64,000 bases of DNA from positions 620,001 through 684,000 of the forward strand of contig NZ_QWDC01000003.1 of the NCBI RefSeq assembly GCF_003432115.1, given 5' to 3'. The translations under genes and the position numbers were made by a program. How positions within the stretch are numbered: the first letter of the stretch is position 1; each line of letters opens with the position of its first letter. Source of the DNA: Mucilaginibacter conchicola. GTDB lineage: Bacteria > Bacteroidota > Bacteroidia > Sphingobacteriales > Sphingobacteriaceae. Below are positions 16,033-24,357 of this stretch, piece after piece. The notes beneath the pieces were generated by a model. That model made no database searches. It saw only the letters and a program-made list of their open reading frames with translations, and had not been told where the DNA came from.

Positions 16033-18612
16033 ATGTTTTATAAATACGCCGTAATCTTTATTCTTTCAGCAGTTTTCAGCCTTTCGGTGCCGGAAGTACT
16101 TTGTGCACAATCAGGCAGTACCGGCTTTCCCGACAGCATAACAGTGAGCATTCGTCCGCGGTATGACAAAGCAGGCGGTTTGCATCGCCGGCTGTTCGGC
16201 CGCAATTACAGGAAAGAGTGGGCAACACCGGTAAAGCTTCCGCTGATAAGGATCTCCGCGGTTGCGGGAGGACTTACGCCGGTTAAGGAAGGAGGAGGGA
16301 TGCAGTCCACCTCACTCCGGCTGACAGACGCCCGCGGACAGGGCTGGGTCATGCGGAGTGTCGAGAAAAGTCCCGATAAAATATTGCCGGAAGAGCTTCG
16401 GCAGACCTTCGTACTTGACTGGTTTGATGATGCCATGAGCAGTCAGCATCCCTACGGGGCACTCGTCATGCCTCCGCTGGCTGAAGCAGCAGGCGTTGCG
16501 CACACCAATCCGGTTATCGGGGTTGTCGTGAAGGACCCTGCTCTGGGTGAGTATAACGGAAAGTTTGAGCGTATGGTCGTTCTGCTTGAAGAAAGGGAAC
16601 CGGAGGGAAAATCGGATAATACGGTAAAGATGCAGTCAAAGGTGCTTGCCGACCATGATTACCGGATAGACGGGCAAAATTTTTTAAAGGCAAGAATGCT
16701 CGACCTGCTTGTCGGTGACTGGGACAGGCATGAAGAACAATGGCGCTGGGTGCTCAGGAACAGCGGGAAGACAAAGACCTATACGGGTATCCCGCGGGAC
16801 CGCGACCAGGTGCTCCACGTACAGGAAGGTATAGGACCTTCAATAGCGTCGGTATCCTGGATCAATCCTCTCCTGGATGATTTTGACGGCGATATCCCGC
16901 GGCCGAAATATTCACTGGCCAAAACACGTTTCATCCAGCCATATCCTGATTTTCAATTCTCTTACCAGGACTGGATGCAGGCGGCCCGGGATTTTGTCAG
17001 CGCCGAGAATGATACGGTTCTTTTTAATGCGCTCAAACGTCTGCCGCCGGAGATCTACCGCATCAGGCATGCCGAGCTTTATGAGAAGCTGAAGAAACGG
17101 CGCGATCATATCCCCGGAGCGATGGACAGCTATTTCAGGTTCGTCAACAGGGTCGTTGATCTGCGCCTTTCCGATAAGGGTGAACGGGTCGCAGTAACCG
17201 ATGCCGGAGATGATAAAATGAGGGTCAGAATTGAGGCCGTGAACAGCAGGGGCATTCCGACTTCGGTGCTTCTGGATATGGTTTACGATCCCAGGATCAC
17301 CGGGGAGATCAGGATCTATGTGGAAGGGGGCAGTGACCGGGTAGATATCAATGTGAAAAGATCACCGATCAGGCTCAAGCTGATCGGACGGAACGGAAAT
17401 AAAGAATATGCGGTTCGGTCATCGGTAAAGAAAGTAGGGATCTACAGTCAGCCCGACAGTCTCAGTCTTACAGGGCAAAAAGCTGACTACCGGGCGCATT
17501 TATCAGCGGACACTGCCAATACACATTTCGTCCAGAATAATCCGTATAACGTATGGATGCCGCTGGCGATGGCCGCAGGGAACAGGGATGACGGGTTTCT
17601 GCTCGGCGCAGGTTTCCGGTATATACGGCACGACGGTTTCCGAAAGCTGCCGTACGCTACGATGCAGCAGCTGATGGTCACCCATTCCTTTGCGACCTCG
17701 GCGTTTCGTGTGAATTATCACGGCGAATGGGTGCAGGCCGTGGGTAAGGCAGATTTTATGATGGATGCCGTGGTGAACGCCCCCAATAACACGCAGAATT
17801 TCTTCGGCAGGGGTAATGAAACGCCGCTGATGAAATTTCCCGGCTACCGGACCTTTTACCGGACACGGTACGACACTTACCGTTTCGAACCTGCTCTGCG
17901 CTGGTGGCTCGGTAAATCAACATCCCTGAGTGCAGGGCCCGGTTTTGAATTCTATCATATGGACCCTGCCGAAAATGCCGAGCGTTTTGCCGGCTCCTCA
18001 TCTTCGGGGATCCGCGGATACGACAGTACGACACTCAGCCGGGACAAGGCTCATCTTGGTCTCTCCCTGCTTTTTAAAACCGACCGGAGAGACCAGCGGC
18101 TTTTGCCTTCAGAAGGATTTTATTTTGAACTGAATATCAGCGCATATAAAGGACTTAACAGCTACAGCCGTTCATTCCTGCAGATCACACCGGAGCTGAC
18201 CTGGTACCAGCGTCTTGATCATGCCGGCGCTCTGGTCCTAAGCGACCGTGCCGGCGGAGGTATCACTGCCGGAAGCCCTGCATTTTACCAGTCCCTTTTT
18301 CTGGGGGGACAGGGGAACCTGCTTGGTTATCTTCAGAACAGGTTTGCGGGTGACCATATGGTCTACAATAATTTCCAGGCGCGTCTGCGGCTGTTCCATG
18401 TGGCCAGTTACATTATGCCCGGCGAGCTGGGGCTGATAGGATTCAGCGACACCGGCCGCGTCTGGGTAAAGGGGGAGAGCTCAGAGAAATGGCATAACGG
18501 GGCAGGCGGAGGGCTTTATTTTGCACCTGCCGGTTTAACGCTCGTACAGGTGCTTGCCGGTCACTCGTCCGAGGGATGGTACCCTTATGTATCGCTTAAT
18601 CTCCGGCTTTAA
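16033..18612 (+). CDS. Outer-membrane protein: periplasmic kinase-like domain plus Omp85/BamA-type barrel
   Basis: 859 residues with a signal peptide (cleavage near 25). Residues about 60-330 resemble the kinase-like region found between phosphoesterase and barrel in some Bacteroidota outer-membrane proteins. It has a strand with VMRSVEKSP (possible ATP-binding Lys), LDLLVGDWDRHEEQW near 223-237 (catalytic-loop-like DRH) and GIPRDRDQV near 252-260 (metal-binding-Asp-like). From about residue 520 to the end there is an Omp85/BamA-like 16-strand barrel ending YPYVSLNLRL. No phosphoesterase domain precedes it. The photolyase-like gene follows after 40 bp. Kinase activity is inference; the domain could bind nucleotide or phosphate without catalysis. 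Confidence 0.75.
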   Translation: MFYKYAVIFILSAVFSLSVPEVLCAQSGSTGFPDSITVSIRPRYDKAGGLHRRLFGRNYRKEWATPVKLPLIRISAVAGGLTPVKEGGGMQSTSLRLTDARGQGWVMRSVEKSPDKILPEELRQTFVLDWFDDAMSSQHPYGALVMPPLAEAAGVAHTNPVIGVVVKDPALGEYNGKFERMVVLLEEREPEGKSDNTVKMQSKVLADHDYRIDGQNFLKARMLDLLVGDWDRHEEQWRWVLRNSGKTKTYTGIPRDRDQVLHVQEGIGPSIASVSWINPLLDDFDGDIPRPKYSLAKTRFIQPYPDFQFSYQDWMQAARDFVSAENDTVLFNALKRLPPEIYRIRHAELYEKLKKRRDHIPGAMDSYFRFVNRVVDLRLSDKGERVAVTDAGDDKMRVRIEAVNSRGIPTSVLLDMVYDPRITGEIRIYVEGGSDRVDINVKRSPIRLKLIGRNGNKEYAVRSSVKKVGIYSQPDSLSLTGQKADYRAHLSADTANTHFVQNNPYNVWMPLAMAAGNRDDGFLLGAGFRYIRHDGFRKLPYATMQQLMVTHSFATSAFRVNYHGEWVQAVGKADFMMDAVVNAPNNTQNFFGRGNETPLMKFPGYRTFYRTRYDTYRFEPALRWWLGKSTSLSAGPGFEFYHMDPAENAERFAGSSSSGIRGYDSTTLSRDKAHLGLSLLFKTDRRDQRLLPSEGFYFELNISAYKGLNSYSRSFLQITPELTWYQRLDHAGALVLSDRAGGGITAGSPAFYQSLFLGGQGNLLGYLQNRFAGDHMVYNNFQARLRLFHVASYIMPGELGLIGFSDTGRVWVKGESSEKWHNGAGGGLYFAPAGLTLVQVLAGHSSEGWYPYVSLNLRL

Positions 18613-18652
18613 CCGAAGGAAATAGAAATATCTGATCATTAAATCTTTTACC

Positions 18653-19888
18653 ATGAATGACAAAACCATTATGATCTGGTTCAGAAATGACCTGCGCATC
18701 TCTGATAACGAAGTGATCTGTGAGGCCATGCGTAAGGCTGAAAGGATCCTGCCTGTGTACATATTCGATCCCTATTACTTTGGAAAGAATGAACACGGCT
18801 TTTTTCGGACGGGAAGTTTTCGCGGCCGCTTTCTGCTGGAATCCGTTGCAGCCCTTCGGGCAAAGTTCAGGGCGATGGGCAGTGATCTTATTATCAGGAC
18901 GGGCGATCCCGCTGTACTTGTATCGCGTCTGGCGGAACAATATCATGTATCGGCAGTTTACCATCATACCGAACTGACACCCTATGAGAACTTCGTCTCT
19001 GAGAAAACGGAACAGCTGTTGTGGAAGATGCAGGTTCCCCTGCGATATTTCAGCCCGGATACCCTTTACCGCAAAGAGGACCTGCCTTTCCGTATCTCGG
19101 ATATCCCGGACGATTTCTGCGTATTCAAAAAAAAGCTGATCAGGGATAGTAATGTCCGGTCTCCGGTAACCGAGATGGGTGACCTGAGAACGCCTGTGAT
19201 ACTGAATCCCGGAGAAATTCCGACGCTTTCAAAACTGGGCGTTCCTGCTTCATTTATAGATCCGTCTGTCGGCGGCCGTTATACCGGAGGCGAAGAAGCC
19301 GCGTTTGCAAGGCTCAGGGCACTTCAGACAGCGCTGAGCAACGGTTATCATAATATTTGCCCGGATGACCTTACGCCGTGGCTGACGTTCGGATGCATAT
19401 CTCCGGCAAGGGTGTTCTGGAGCATTAGCAGTTCCGCTGATGGCAAACGTACCGGTTTTGCAGGGAAGCTTGTTTCCGGACTGATCCGGAGGGACCACTG
19501 CAAGTTTCTTTTCAAAAGAAAACAGCTGGAGGCTAAAAAACACGATGATGAGGATATGGTGAAGATGTCGGGACGGCAAAAGAAGCTTTTCGAGCAGTGG
19601 AAGAAAGGTGAGACAGGCGAAGCATCTGTGGATACGGCTATGAAAGAGCTTAACGCCACAGGTTACCTGAGCCATGTTTCCAGAGAAATAACGGCATCTT
19701 ATTTTATCCGGCACCTCAGGAAACACTGGAAAAAGGGGGCGGCTTTACATGAAGAGAAGCTGATTGATTATTCTTTATCTGTTGATTCCGGTTATTGGGA
19801 CCGCCCTGCTGACGAAAACAGAGCAAAGAAAATTCCGTTCGTGTTTGCCGGCTCACCGGAGATCCTTTTTGACCGGCCGTCTCAGTAA
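18653..19888 (+). CDS. Divergent DASH-type cryptochrome/photolyase-like protein
   Basis: 411 residues. The N-terminal half is a clear photolyase alpha/beta domain (MIWFRNDLRISDNE, TGSFRGRFLLESV, FSPDTLYRKEDLPF) as in DASH cryptochromes. The C-terminal FAD domain is recognisable (WKKGETGEASVDTAMKEL, ATGYLSHVSREITASYF) but departs from the family: the usual MSNRxR is LSHVSR, and the usual DYDxxxNxGNWQW is DYSLSVDSGYWDR. Known family members bind FAD and repair cyclobutane dimers in single-stranded DNA or act as blue-light receptors. Whether this one holds FAD is doubtful. It sits 40 bp after the kinase-like outer-membrane protein gene and its stop is three bases from the convergent VOC gene. 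Confidence 0.82.
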   Translation: MNDKTIMIWFRNDLRISDNEVICEAMRKAERILPVYIFDPYYFGKNEHGFFRTGSFRGRFLLESVAALRAKFRAMGSDLIIRTGDPAVLVSRLAEQYHVSAVYHHTELTPYENFVSEKTEQLLWKMQVPLRYFSPDTLYRKEDLPFRISDIPDDFCVFKKKLIRDSNVRSPVTEMGDLRTPVILNPGEIPTLSKLGVPASFIDPSVGGRYTGGEEAAFARLRALQTALSNGYHNICPDDLTPWLTFGCISPARVFWSISSSADGKRTGFAGKLVSGLIRRDHCKFLFKRKQLEAKKHDDEDMVKMSGRQKKLFEQWKKGETGEASVDTAMKELNATGYLSHVSREITASYFIRHLRKHWKKGAALHEEKLIDYSLSVDSGYWDRPADENRAKKIPFVFAGSPEILFDRPSQ

Positions 19889-19890
19889 GC

Positions 19891-20265
19891 TCATAGTTCC
19901 TCGAAAAGGCCGATGATGTGATCGTCTTTTAACTGTACATGGCAGAATGCAAAACCTGAACAGGGGAATTTGATGTCTGCGACCAGGCGCGCGCCTTCCT
20001 CCAGCAGACGGGCGACCGACTGCTGAAGGTCCGGTACCCGGAAACTGATGACCGTATTCCCGTTTTTGAACATGTTCTCAGGAGGGAAGGAACCTGTGCC
20101 GTAAAATTCAAGCAAGGTGCCGTCTTCCAGCTGGCATAGTTTGAGGCCGGGTTCTTCGAGTATATTTTTTGCATTCAGGACATTTGTTGCGAAACGTTCC
20201 ATCGGTGAGCCCTTAGCGGTCTCGCCTCTGAATGAAACCCGGTGTAAGCTGATTGTTTTTTTCAT
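19891..20265 (-). CDS. VOC/glyoxalase-like protein
   Basis: About 124 residues from the ATG at 20265 (MKKTISLHRV); the longer frame to 20319 would nearly reach the upstream gene end. The beta-alpha-beta-beta-beta repeats of the vicinal-oxygen-chelate fold are suggested by RFATNVLNAKNILEEPGL, LLEFYGTG, VISFRVPDLQQSVARLLEEGA and HVQLKDDHIIGLFEE, the last Glu being the usual metal-ligand position. Members include glyoxalases, dioxygenases and resistance proteins. It lies 60 bp downstream of the DUF5686 gene on the same strand, so it may share its transcript. Substrate unknown. Confidence 0.8.
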   Translation of the reverse strand: MKKTISLHRVSFRGETAKGSPMERFATNVLNAKNILEEPGLKLCQLEDGTLLEFYGTGSFPPENMFKNGNTVISFRVPDLQQSVARLLEEGARLVADIKFPCSGFAFCHVQLKDDHIIGLFEEL

Positions 20266-20324
20266 TTTTGTAGTTGCCAAAATTTTTACGCCCTGTCCGG
20301 TGATGATCTTTGCAGGCACTTGCC

Positions 20325-22868
20325 TTAGAATTCGAATTTTACATAAAACCTGATGCCCGACCTGATCACTTCAGGATGATCCAGATAGGTGAAACGATGA
20401 ACGTAATCGACCCTGAGGAGCCTGAATATATTGGCCACGCCAATGCTTGCTTCCATATAAGGCCCGTTATCAAGGGTATAGGTCACGGGGCGGCCTGCTG
20501 TCTCCGGGAACTGCAGCAGGCCGCGTTGCAGGGCCGGGTTATTTTCTGTTCTCAGACCACCCCAGACGCTCTTGAAATTGATCACTTCCCGCCATTTCAG
20601 CTCCCTGATGAGCGGGATCTTATTGAAGAAGAACCCATTGAAATGATGGTCGACGAATAAACTTACGTTGTGATCACTTACAAATTCAAGAAAGTTCATG
20701 AGATTGTAGGAATAGAACTGGAACGCATAACTTTGGTTTGCCCTGAGGATGTCCAGCAGCGGGAACGGCGCCTGTCCGAAGATCTGTGTGCCCTCGATCC
20801 TGACATCCGTATACCCGAGGCGGGACAGGTAAAAACGCTTGTCTACGCTTCCTGTTATATTCGAATAATTATAGGAACCTCCCCAGAGCCCTCTTATGCC
20901 CTGCGTATAATCCAGGGTCAGGATAGGATATTTGTCCGGGATAGGGGTGCGGTAAAGTTTCCCCTGGTAGAATTTTTCATGCGGCGCATAACGGAGTTCA
21001 GCGGATATCTCCGTTGTTCGAAGCGTTCTGATCTGATTTTCGTGACCGTCTGTTTCGTTTTTAAAATACAGTTCTCCCGCAGGGGACTGATCCCATTTTT
21101 TAAAGCCCAGCCGGTAGGAGAGATGGTTTTCAAATTCGTGAACATAATGTGCTTTGAAAAGATCATTGTAGAGCCAGAGTTTGTTATCACCCCTTTTGAA
21201 CGACAGGAGAAAATTGTCTTCCTGTACGAACTGCAGTTCCTGTCCGGGGATCTTGGTGTCGTGCTGGTAGCTTGCCCGTATATAATTCTGCGGGAACCGG
21301 TAGATCGATCTGTTGTTCAGGGAATAGGTGCCGCTGAGGAAATATTTGAACCGCTCATCTTTAAACCCGTAAGCGCCGTAGGTCTCGAAATAATACCGTT
21401 TACTGAGGCCGGTCGTCGTGCGTCCTCCGAGACGAAGGCGGAACCCTTCGACCGGGTTGAAGCTGTAAAAAGTATTTACGGGGCCGGTCTCAAACCACCC
21501 GAAGTTTTTGTAGCCTGCCAGGAGCAGGGTGACCAGGTCCATTGTCCGGCGGAACGACCTGAGGTTTTGAAGGCTGTCAATGTTTTTATAGATATCTTTC
21601 TGGGCACTGCTGAGCGTGTCGAATCGGTTGGAGTCCCAGAATTCCTCGCCCTTTTCCTGTGCATCCGCGTTCACGACCAGGTCGCCCCCCCGGTAAAAAT
21701 CCACGGGCTTCGGCTGGTTTGCTGTGAAATTCCTCACCGAGACGTCCCGTTCTCCGAGTATTCCGCCGCCCTTGTTTTTGCTGATGCCGAAGTCCATTTT
21801 CAGGTTACTGCCGCTGAGGTAATATTTATTCGCCGGACCCTTGCTGAAAGAAAGGTTTGCTTCCATTCTCCGCACAAAATTAAGATTGATATGCCTGTTG
21901 ACCGTGAGCTGAGCGCCCTCTACAGCATAATGGCCGTCAAGCGTAATGAAGATATGTCCCTCAAACAGCATATCTGTGGTGTTTCTTGGCGTGAAGCTTA
22001 GTTCTACAAGATTAGGCTGCTGGTCTTTAAGCGTGTCCGTAATAAAAAATTTATAATAACCGGGAGCGCCGTCGGCTATCGGGCTGAGCAGCTGGTTGCC
22101 TAACAGCGATATGTTGTTGTCGTAGATATCAATGTTTTGATAAAGGCGGTTGAAGTAGGTCGTCAACCCCTGGTTATCCACAAAATTCTCGTCGTATTTT
22201 ACCTGCTTTTCTGCGAGAATGACCTGCTTTCTCCTTTCAGGGTCCTTCTGATAAAAAACATCAGACAGTTTTTCTTCCATGTAGACAGGCAGCAGGTTTT
22301 TACCGCCGATCTCCGTGGAATCCTGATTTTTGAACATGAACTTATAGTTTTTAAAAACACGCTTGTTCACGAACTTTTCAGAAAGATTACTCAGCGAAAA
22401 GAACATCTTTTCATACTGGTTATATTGGGTATAGGAGTAGCTTTCCATCCGGTTTTCTTTTTTGTGCGCAATTACTTTCCGTATCAGTTCCACAGCCGGA
22501 TTGTTGCGGTTGGTGTAACGTTTGCGCCTGCCGCTCCGGACGACAACAGCCTGCAGCGCCCGGCTGACGGGGCTCATGGTGAAATCGATGCGCTGGTCCC
22601 TGCCAGGAATGATATCGCGTGACTGTGTTTCGTAACCCAGATACGATGCCCGTACCGTACCCGCGGAACCTTCAAGGGAGAGCGTGTAACTCCCGTCCTT
22701 TCCGGTATTGATACCGAAGGCCGTTCCGGGCACGGTTATCGTCACGAACGGCATCGGTTCCCTGGTCCCTGCATCACGCACAACACCGCGAACCGACGTG
22801 ATGGTTTGTCCCGCTGCCGCAAAGGGAACAGTAAGGCAGCATAATATGAATAGTTTAAGACGATACAT
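20325..22868 (-). CDS. CarboxypepD_reg-like plus DUF5686 outer-membrane protein
   Basis: About 847 residues from the ATG at 22868 (MYRLKLFILC), which gives a clean signal peptide ending near AAAGQ. Residues 25-110 form a CarboxypepD_reg-like beta-sandwich (VRGVVRDAGTREPMPFVTI, YLGYETQ). The rest matches the DUF5686 family, a Bacteroidota outer-membrane protein with a predicted C-terminal beta-barrel ending in Phe (RFYVKFEF). There is no TonB plug or box, so it is not a classical TonB receptor. Expected in the outer membrane; the family's role is unclear. Its promoter has the two-box FNR-like layout. Confidence 0.88.
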   Translation of the reverse strand: MYRLKLFILCCLTVPFAAAGQTITSVRGVVRDAGTREPMPFVTITVPGTAFGINTGKDGSYTLSLEGSAGTVRASYLGYETQSRDIIPGRDQRIDFTMSPVSRALQAVVVRSGRRKRYTNRNNPAVELIRKVIAHKKENRMESYSYTQYNQYEKMFFSLSNLSEKFVNKRVFKNYKFMFKNQDSTEIGGKNLLPVYMEEKLSDVFYQKDPERRKQVILAEKQVKYDENFVDNQGLTTYFNRLYQNIDIYDNNISLLGNQLLSPIADGAPGYYKFFITDTLKDQQPNLVELSFTPRNTTDMLFEGHIFITLDGHYAVEGAQLTVNRHINLNFVRRMEANLSFSKGPANKYYLSGSNLKMDFGISKNKGGGILGERDVSVRNFTANQPKPVDFYRGGDLVVNADAQEKGEEFWDSNRFDTLSSAQKDIYKNIDSLQNLRSFRRTMDLVTLLLAGYKNFGWFETGPVNTFYSFNPVEGFRLRLGGRTTTGLSKRYYFETYGAYGFKDERFKYFLSGTYSLNNRSIYRFPQNYIRASYQHDTKIPGQELQFVQEDNFLLSFKRGDNKLWLYNDLFKAHYVHEFENHLSYRLGFKKWDQSPAGELYFKNETDGHENQIRTLRTTEISAELRYAPHEKFYQGKLYRTPIPDKYPILTLDYTQGIRGLWGGSYNYSNITGSVDKRFYLSRLGYTDVRIEGTQIFGQAPFPLLDILRANQSYAFQFYSYNLMNFLEFVSDHNVSLFVDHHFNGFFFNKIPLIRELKWREVINFKSVWGGLRTENNPALQRGLLQFPETAGRPVTYTLDNGPYMEASIGVANIFRLLRVDYVHRFTYLDHPEVIRSGIRFYVKFEF

Positions 22869-22913
22869 TTTATTGACCATTATTGGAGGGCGTATTAAAG
22901 TGCGCCTGCGAAC

Positions 22914-22980
22914 CAAAGGTCACGGTATGGCGGCGCGTGAATTTTGATTAAAGACAAAAAAGAATATTGACATTTATCAA
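22914..22980 (-). promoter_or_regulatory. Two-box FNR-like promoter of the DUF5686 gene
   Basis: Distal box 22967-22980 (TTGACATTTATCAA) lies in a 16-mer that is the exact reverse complement of the hydrolase box at 6991-7006. The proximal box 22944-22957 (TTGATTAAAGACAA) is one base off in one half. The gap is 9 bp. A -7-like GACCTTTG (22914-22921, minus) follows 22 bp after the proximal box, 46 bp before the start codon. Confidence 0.7.
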
Positions 22981-22994
22981 TATTCTTTCAGATG

Positions 22995-23024
22995 AAAAGG
23001 CAGCATCCCGCGACGCTGCCTTTT
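22995..23024. terminator. Hairpin terminator after the beta-barrel gene
   Basis: AAAAGGCAGC (22995-23004) pairs perfectly with GCTGCCTTTT (23015-23024) around a 10-base loop, 25 bp past the stop of the gene at 23049. It separates that gene from the DUF5686 promoter. Confidence 0.85.
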
Positions 23025-23048
23025 AAAGGTTATGATGTCTGTTATATA

Positions 23049-23606
23049 TTACAGGCCGAAACCGTAAGCCACTCTCAGACCCAGAAAGTTATTCCAGCCT
23101 CCGCCGGTATTGAATTTTGAGTTGCCTTCCCAGCGGATGCCGGCATCGATGTAATTAGCCCCTGCAGGAAACTGGTAACCGACCTGGGGGGCATACGTGA
23201 ACGCCGCGGATTTATCATAACCGCCTTTTTCCTTATTAAAGAGAAATGAGGCGCCGGCCTGTCCCTGAACGTAGAAATTGCCAGCTGCAAAATATTTCAG
23301 ACCGGCTTTCAGCGGAAGCATTTGCAGGTCCTGTGGATTTGCAGCGCCATCTTTCGCAAAGAAATTATTAAAGCCTGCATTTCCTACAAAATACAACGAT
23401 TTCCCTGAGAGCGGTACGTCCACCTGTACGGAACCGCCAAGGTTCCAGTCATACCTGTGGTGCATTGCACCGATCGGGATACCGGCATCCGGACCGATAC
23501 TGATATAAGTTGAAGAAGTTGCCCTTTCGCTTTGGGCAAAGGAATTTTTTACAGAGAACATTGCGATCACGGCGATCAGCAGAAGGGGTTTAATGATGTT
23601 TTTCAT
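23049..23606 (-). CDS. Small outer-membrane beta-barrel protein
   Basis: 185 residues with a Sec signal peptide (MKNIIKPLLLIAVIAMFSV, cleavage near SFAQ). The mature part alternates hydrophobic and polar residues in about eight strands rich in Gly and aromatics (YISIGPDAGIPIGAMHHRYD, GLKYFAAGNFYVQGQAG) and ends in the barrel-like LRVAYGFGL. This resembles the OmpW/outer_membrane_beta-brl group of small barrels. Likely an outer-membrane pore or structural protein. It is a single-gene unit with its own two-box FNR-like promoter and a strong terminator. Confidence 0.88.
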   Translation of the reverse strand: MKNIIKPLLLIAVIAMFSVKNSFAQSERATSSTYISIGPDAGIPIGAMHHRYDWNLGGSVQVDVPLSGKSLYFVGNAGFNNFFAKDGAANPQDLQMLPLKAGLKYFAAGNFYVQGQAGASFLFNKEKGGYDKSAAFTYAPQVGYQFPAGANYIDAGIRWEGNSKFNTGGGWNNFLGLRVAYGFGL

Positions 23607-23645
23607 AATTGTTGTTGTTAATTAATATCAAATGTTCGAACACTG

Positions 23646-23712
23646 CAAAATTGGAAGGAAGCGTCGGCTGTAATAATGACATTCATCAAAAAAGAGATTT
23701 GACATTAGTCAA
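23646..23712 (-). promoter_or_regulatory. Two-box FNR-like promoter of the beta-barrel gene
   Basis: Distal box 23699-23712 (TTGACATTAGTCAA) and proximal box 23676-23689 (ATGACATTCATCAA), gap 9 bp. A -7-like CAATTTTG (23646-23653, minus) follows after 22 bp, 40 bp before the start codon. Confidence 0.72.
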
Positions 23713-23826
23713 CAGCTTTGGTTGACCGGCTTACCCCTTTGACCGGCTGTTGTTCATTGCCCGTTGTCTGCTCAAACCGGTCAGCCGGGCGCGGGACAGC
23801 TGCATATTTTAATTTATTGACGGCGC

Positions 23827-23893
23827 TTTTCAGCGGTCAATATCATTTGATCACATATGTCAACGTTCGCCGGTTCAGGATGCCGTAATTTTA
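23827..23893 (+). promoter_or_regulatory. Possible two-box FNR-like promoter of the small ORF at 23985
   Basis: The same geometry in weaker form: distal 23827-23840 keeps GTCAA, proximal 23850-23863 (ATCACATATGTCAA) matches 11 of 14, the gap is 9 bp, and a -7-like TAATTTTA (23886-23893) follows after 22 bp. It points rightwards. The 378-bp spacer 23607-23984 otherwise holds only the beta-barrel promoter. Confidence 0.4.
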
Positions 23894-23984
23894 CACTTAT
23901 GTTCAGACGTTCTGCAGGCCGGGTGCCGGCGATCTGTCTGTCATCCGATAAGATCATTTACACATTTACATCGATATCCCGACT

Positions 23985-24176
23985 ATGAAAACGAATGCAG
24001 GAGTACTTCCGGATCAGGACAAAAACGCTAAGCTTAATGCCAGGAAGGGGCGGGCTTACCCGAATAAAGAAAAGATGATGCAGCAGGGGCCGGCGGCAGT
24101 GGCTTCTGCAGACAGGAGAGATTTCCGTACAGGCACCGGAATGATGTTCGAAATGCTGTGGAACAATTTATTCTGA
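23985..24176 (+). CDS. Small unknown basic protein (63 residues)
   Basis: A 63-residue frame, MKTNAGVLPDQDKNAK onward, rich in Lys, Arg, Gln and Ala, with MMQQGPAAVASADRRD and a hydrophobic, aromatic tail (MMFEMLWNNLF). No signal peptide and no recognised family. Support for it being real is the promoter-like sequence 92 bp upstream that follows the two-box layout of its neighbours. It faces the Crp/Fnr gene, converging on it across 180 bp. It could also be a chance frame inside a leader or small RNA. Confidence 0.4.
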   Translation: MKTNAGVLPDQDKNAKLNARKGRAYPNKEKMMQQGPAAVASADRRDFRTGTGMMFEMLWNNLF

Positions 24177-24240
24177 CCGGTACCCGCAACGGCTTCCCGA
24201 TCTTTCTGAAGAATTATTACAGCTCCAGGACGCTGAAAAC

Positions 24241-24259
24241 CGGCTGTCATGCACAGCCG
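24241..24259. terminator. Weak hairpin between the small ORF and the Crp/Fnr gene
   Basis: CGGCTGT (24241-24247) and ACAGCCG (24253-24259) form a 7-bp stem with a 5-base loop, with TAAAAAAT on its right. It lies between two convergent genes. The T-tract on either strand is short, so the assignment is tentative. Confidence 0.35.
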
Positions 24260-24357
24260 TAAAAAATGCCCGCAATTGTTTTTTTCTTTTGCCGGCAAAT
24301 GCGCATCAGCGCCCCTTCCCGGAGACAGGATAGTTTCCAAAGTAAAAACTTACATTC

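Noticed and set aside
20670..22001. 443-residue open frame on the plus strand
   Set aside because: It is wholly antisense to the DUF5686 gene, whose protein has clear signal peptide, domain order and barrel end. The antisense product shows no recognisable domain.
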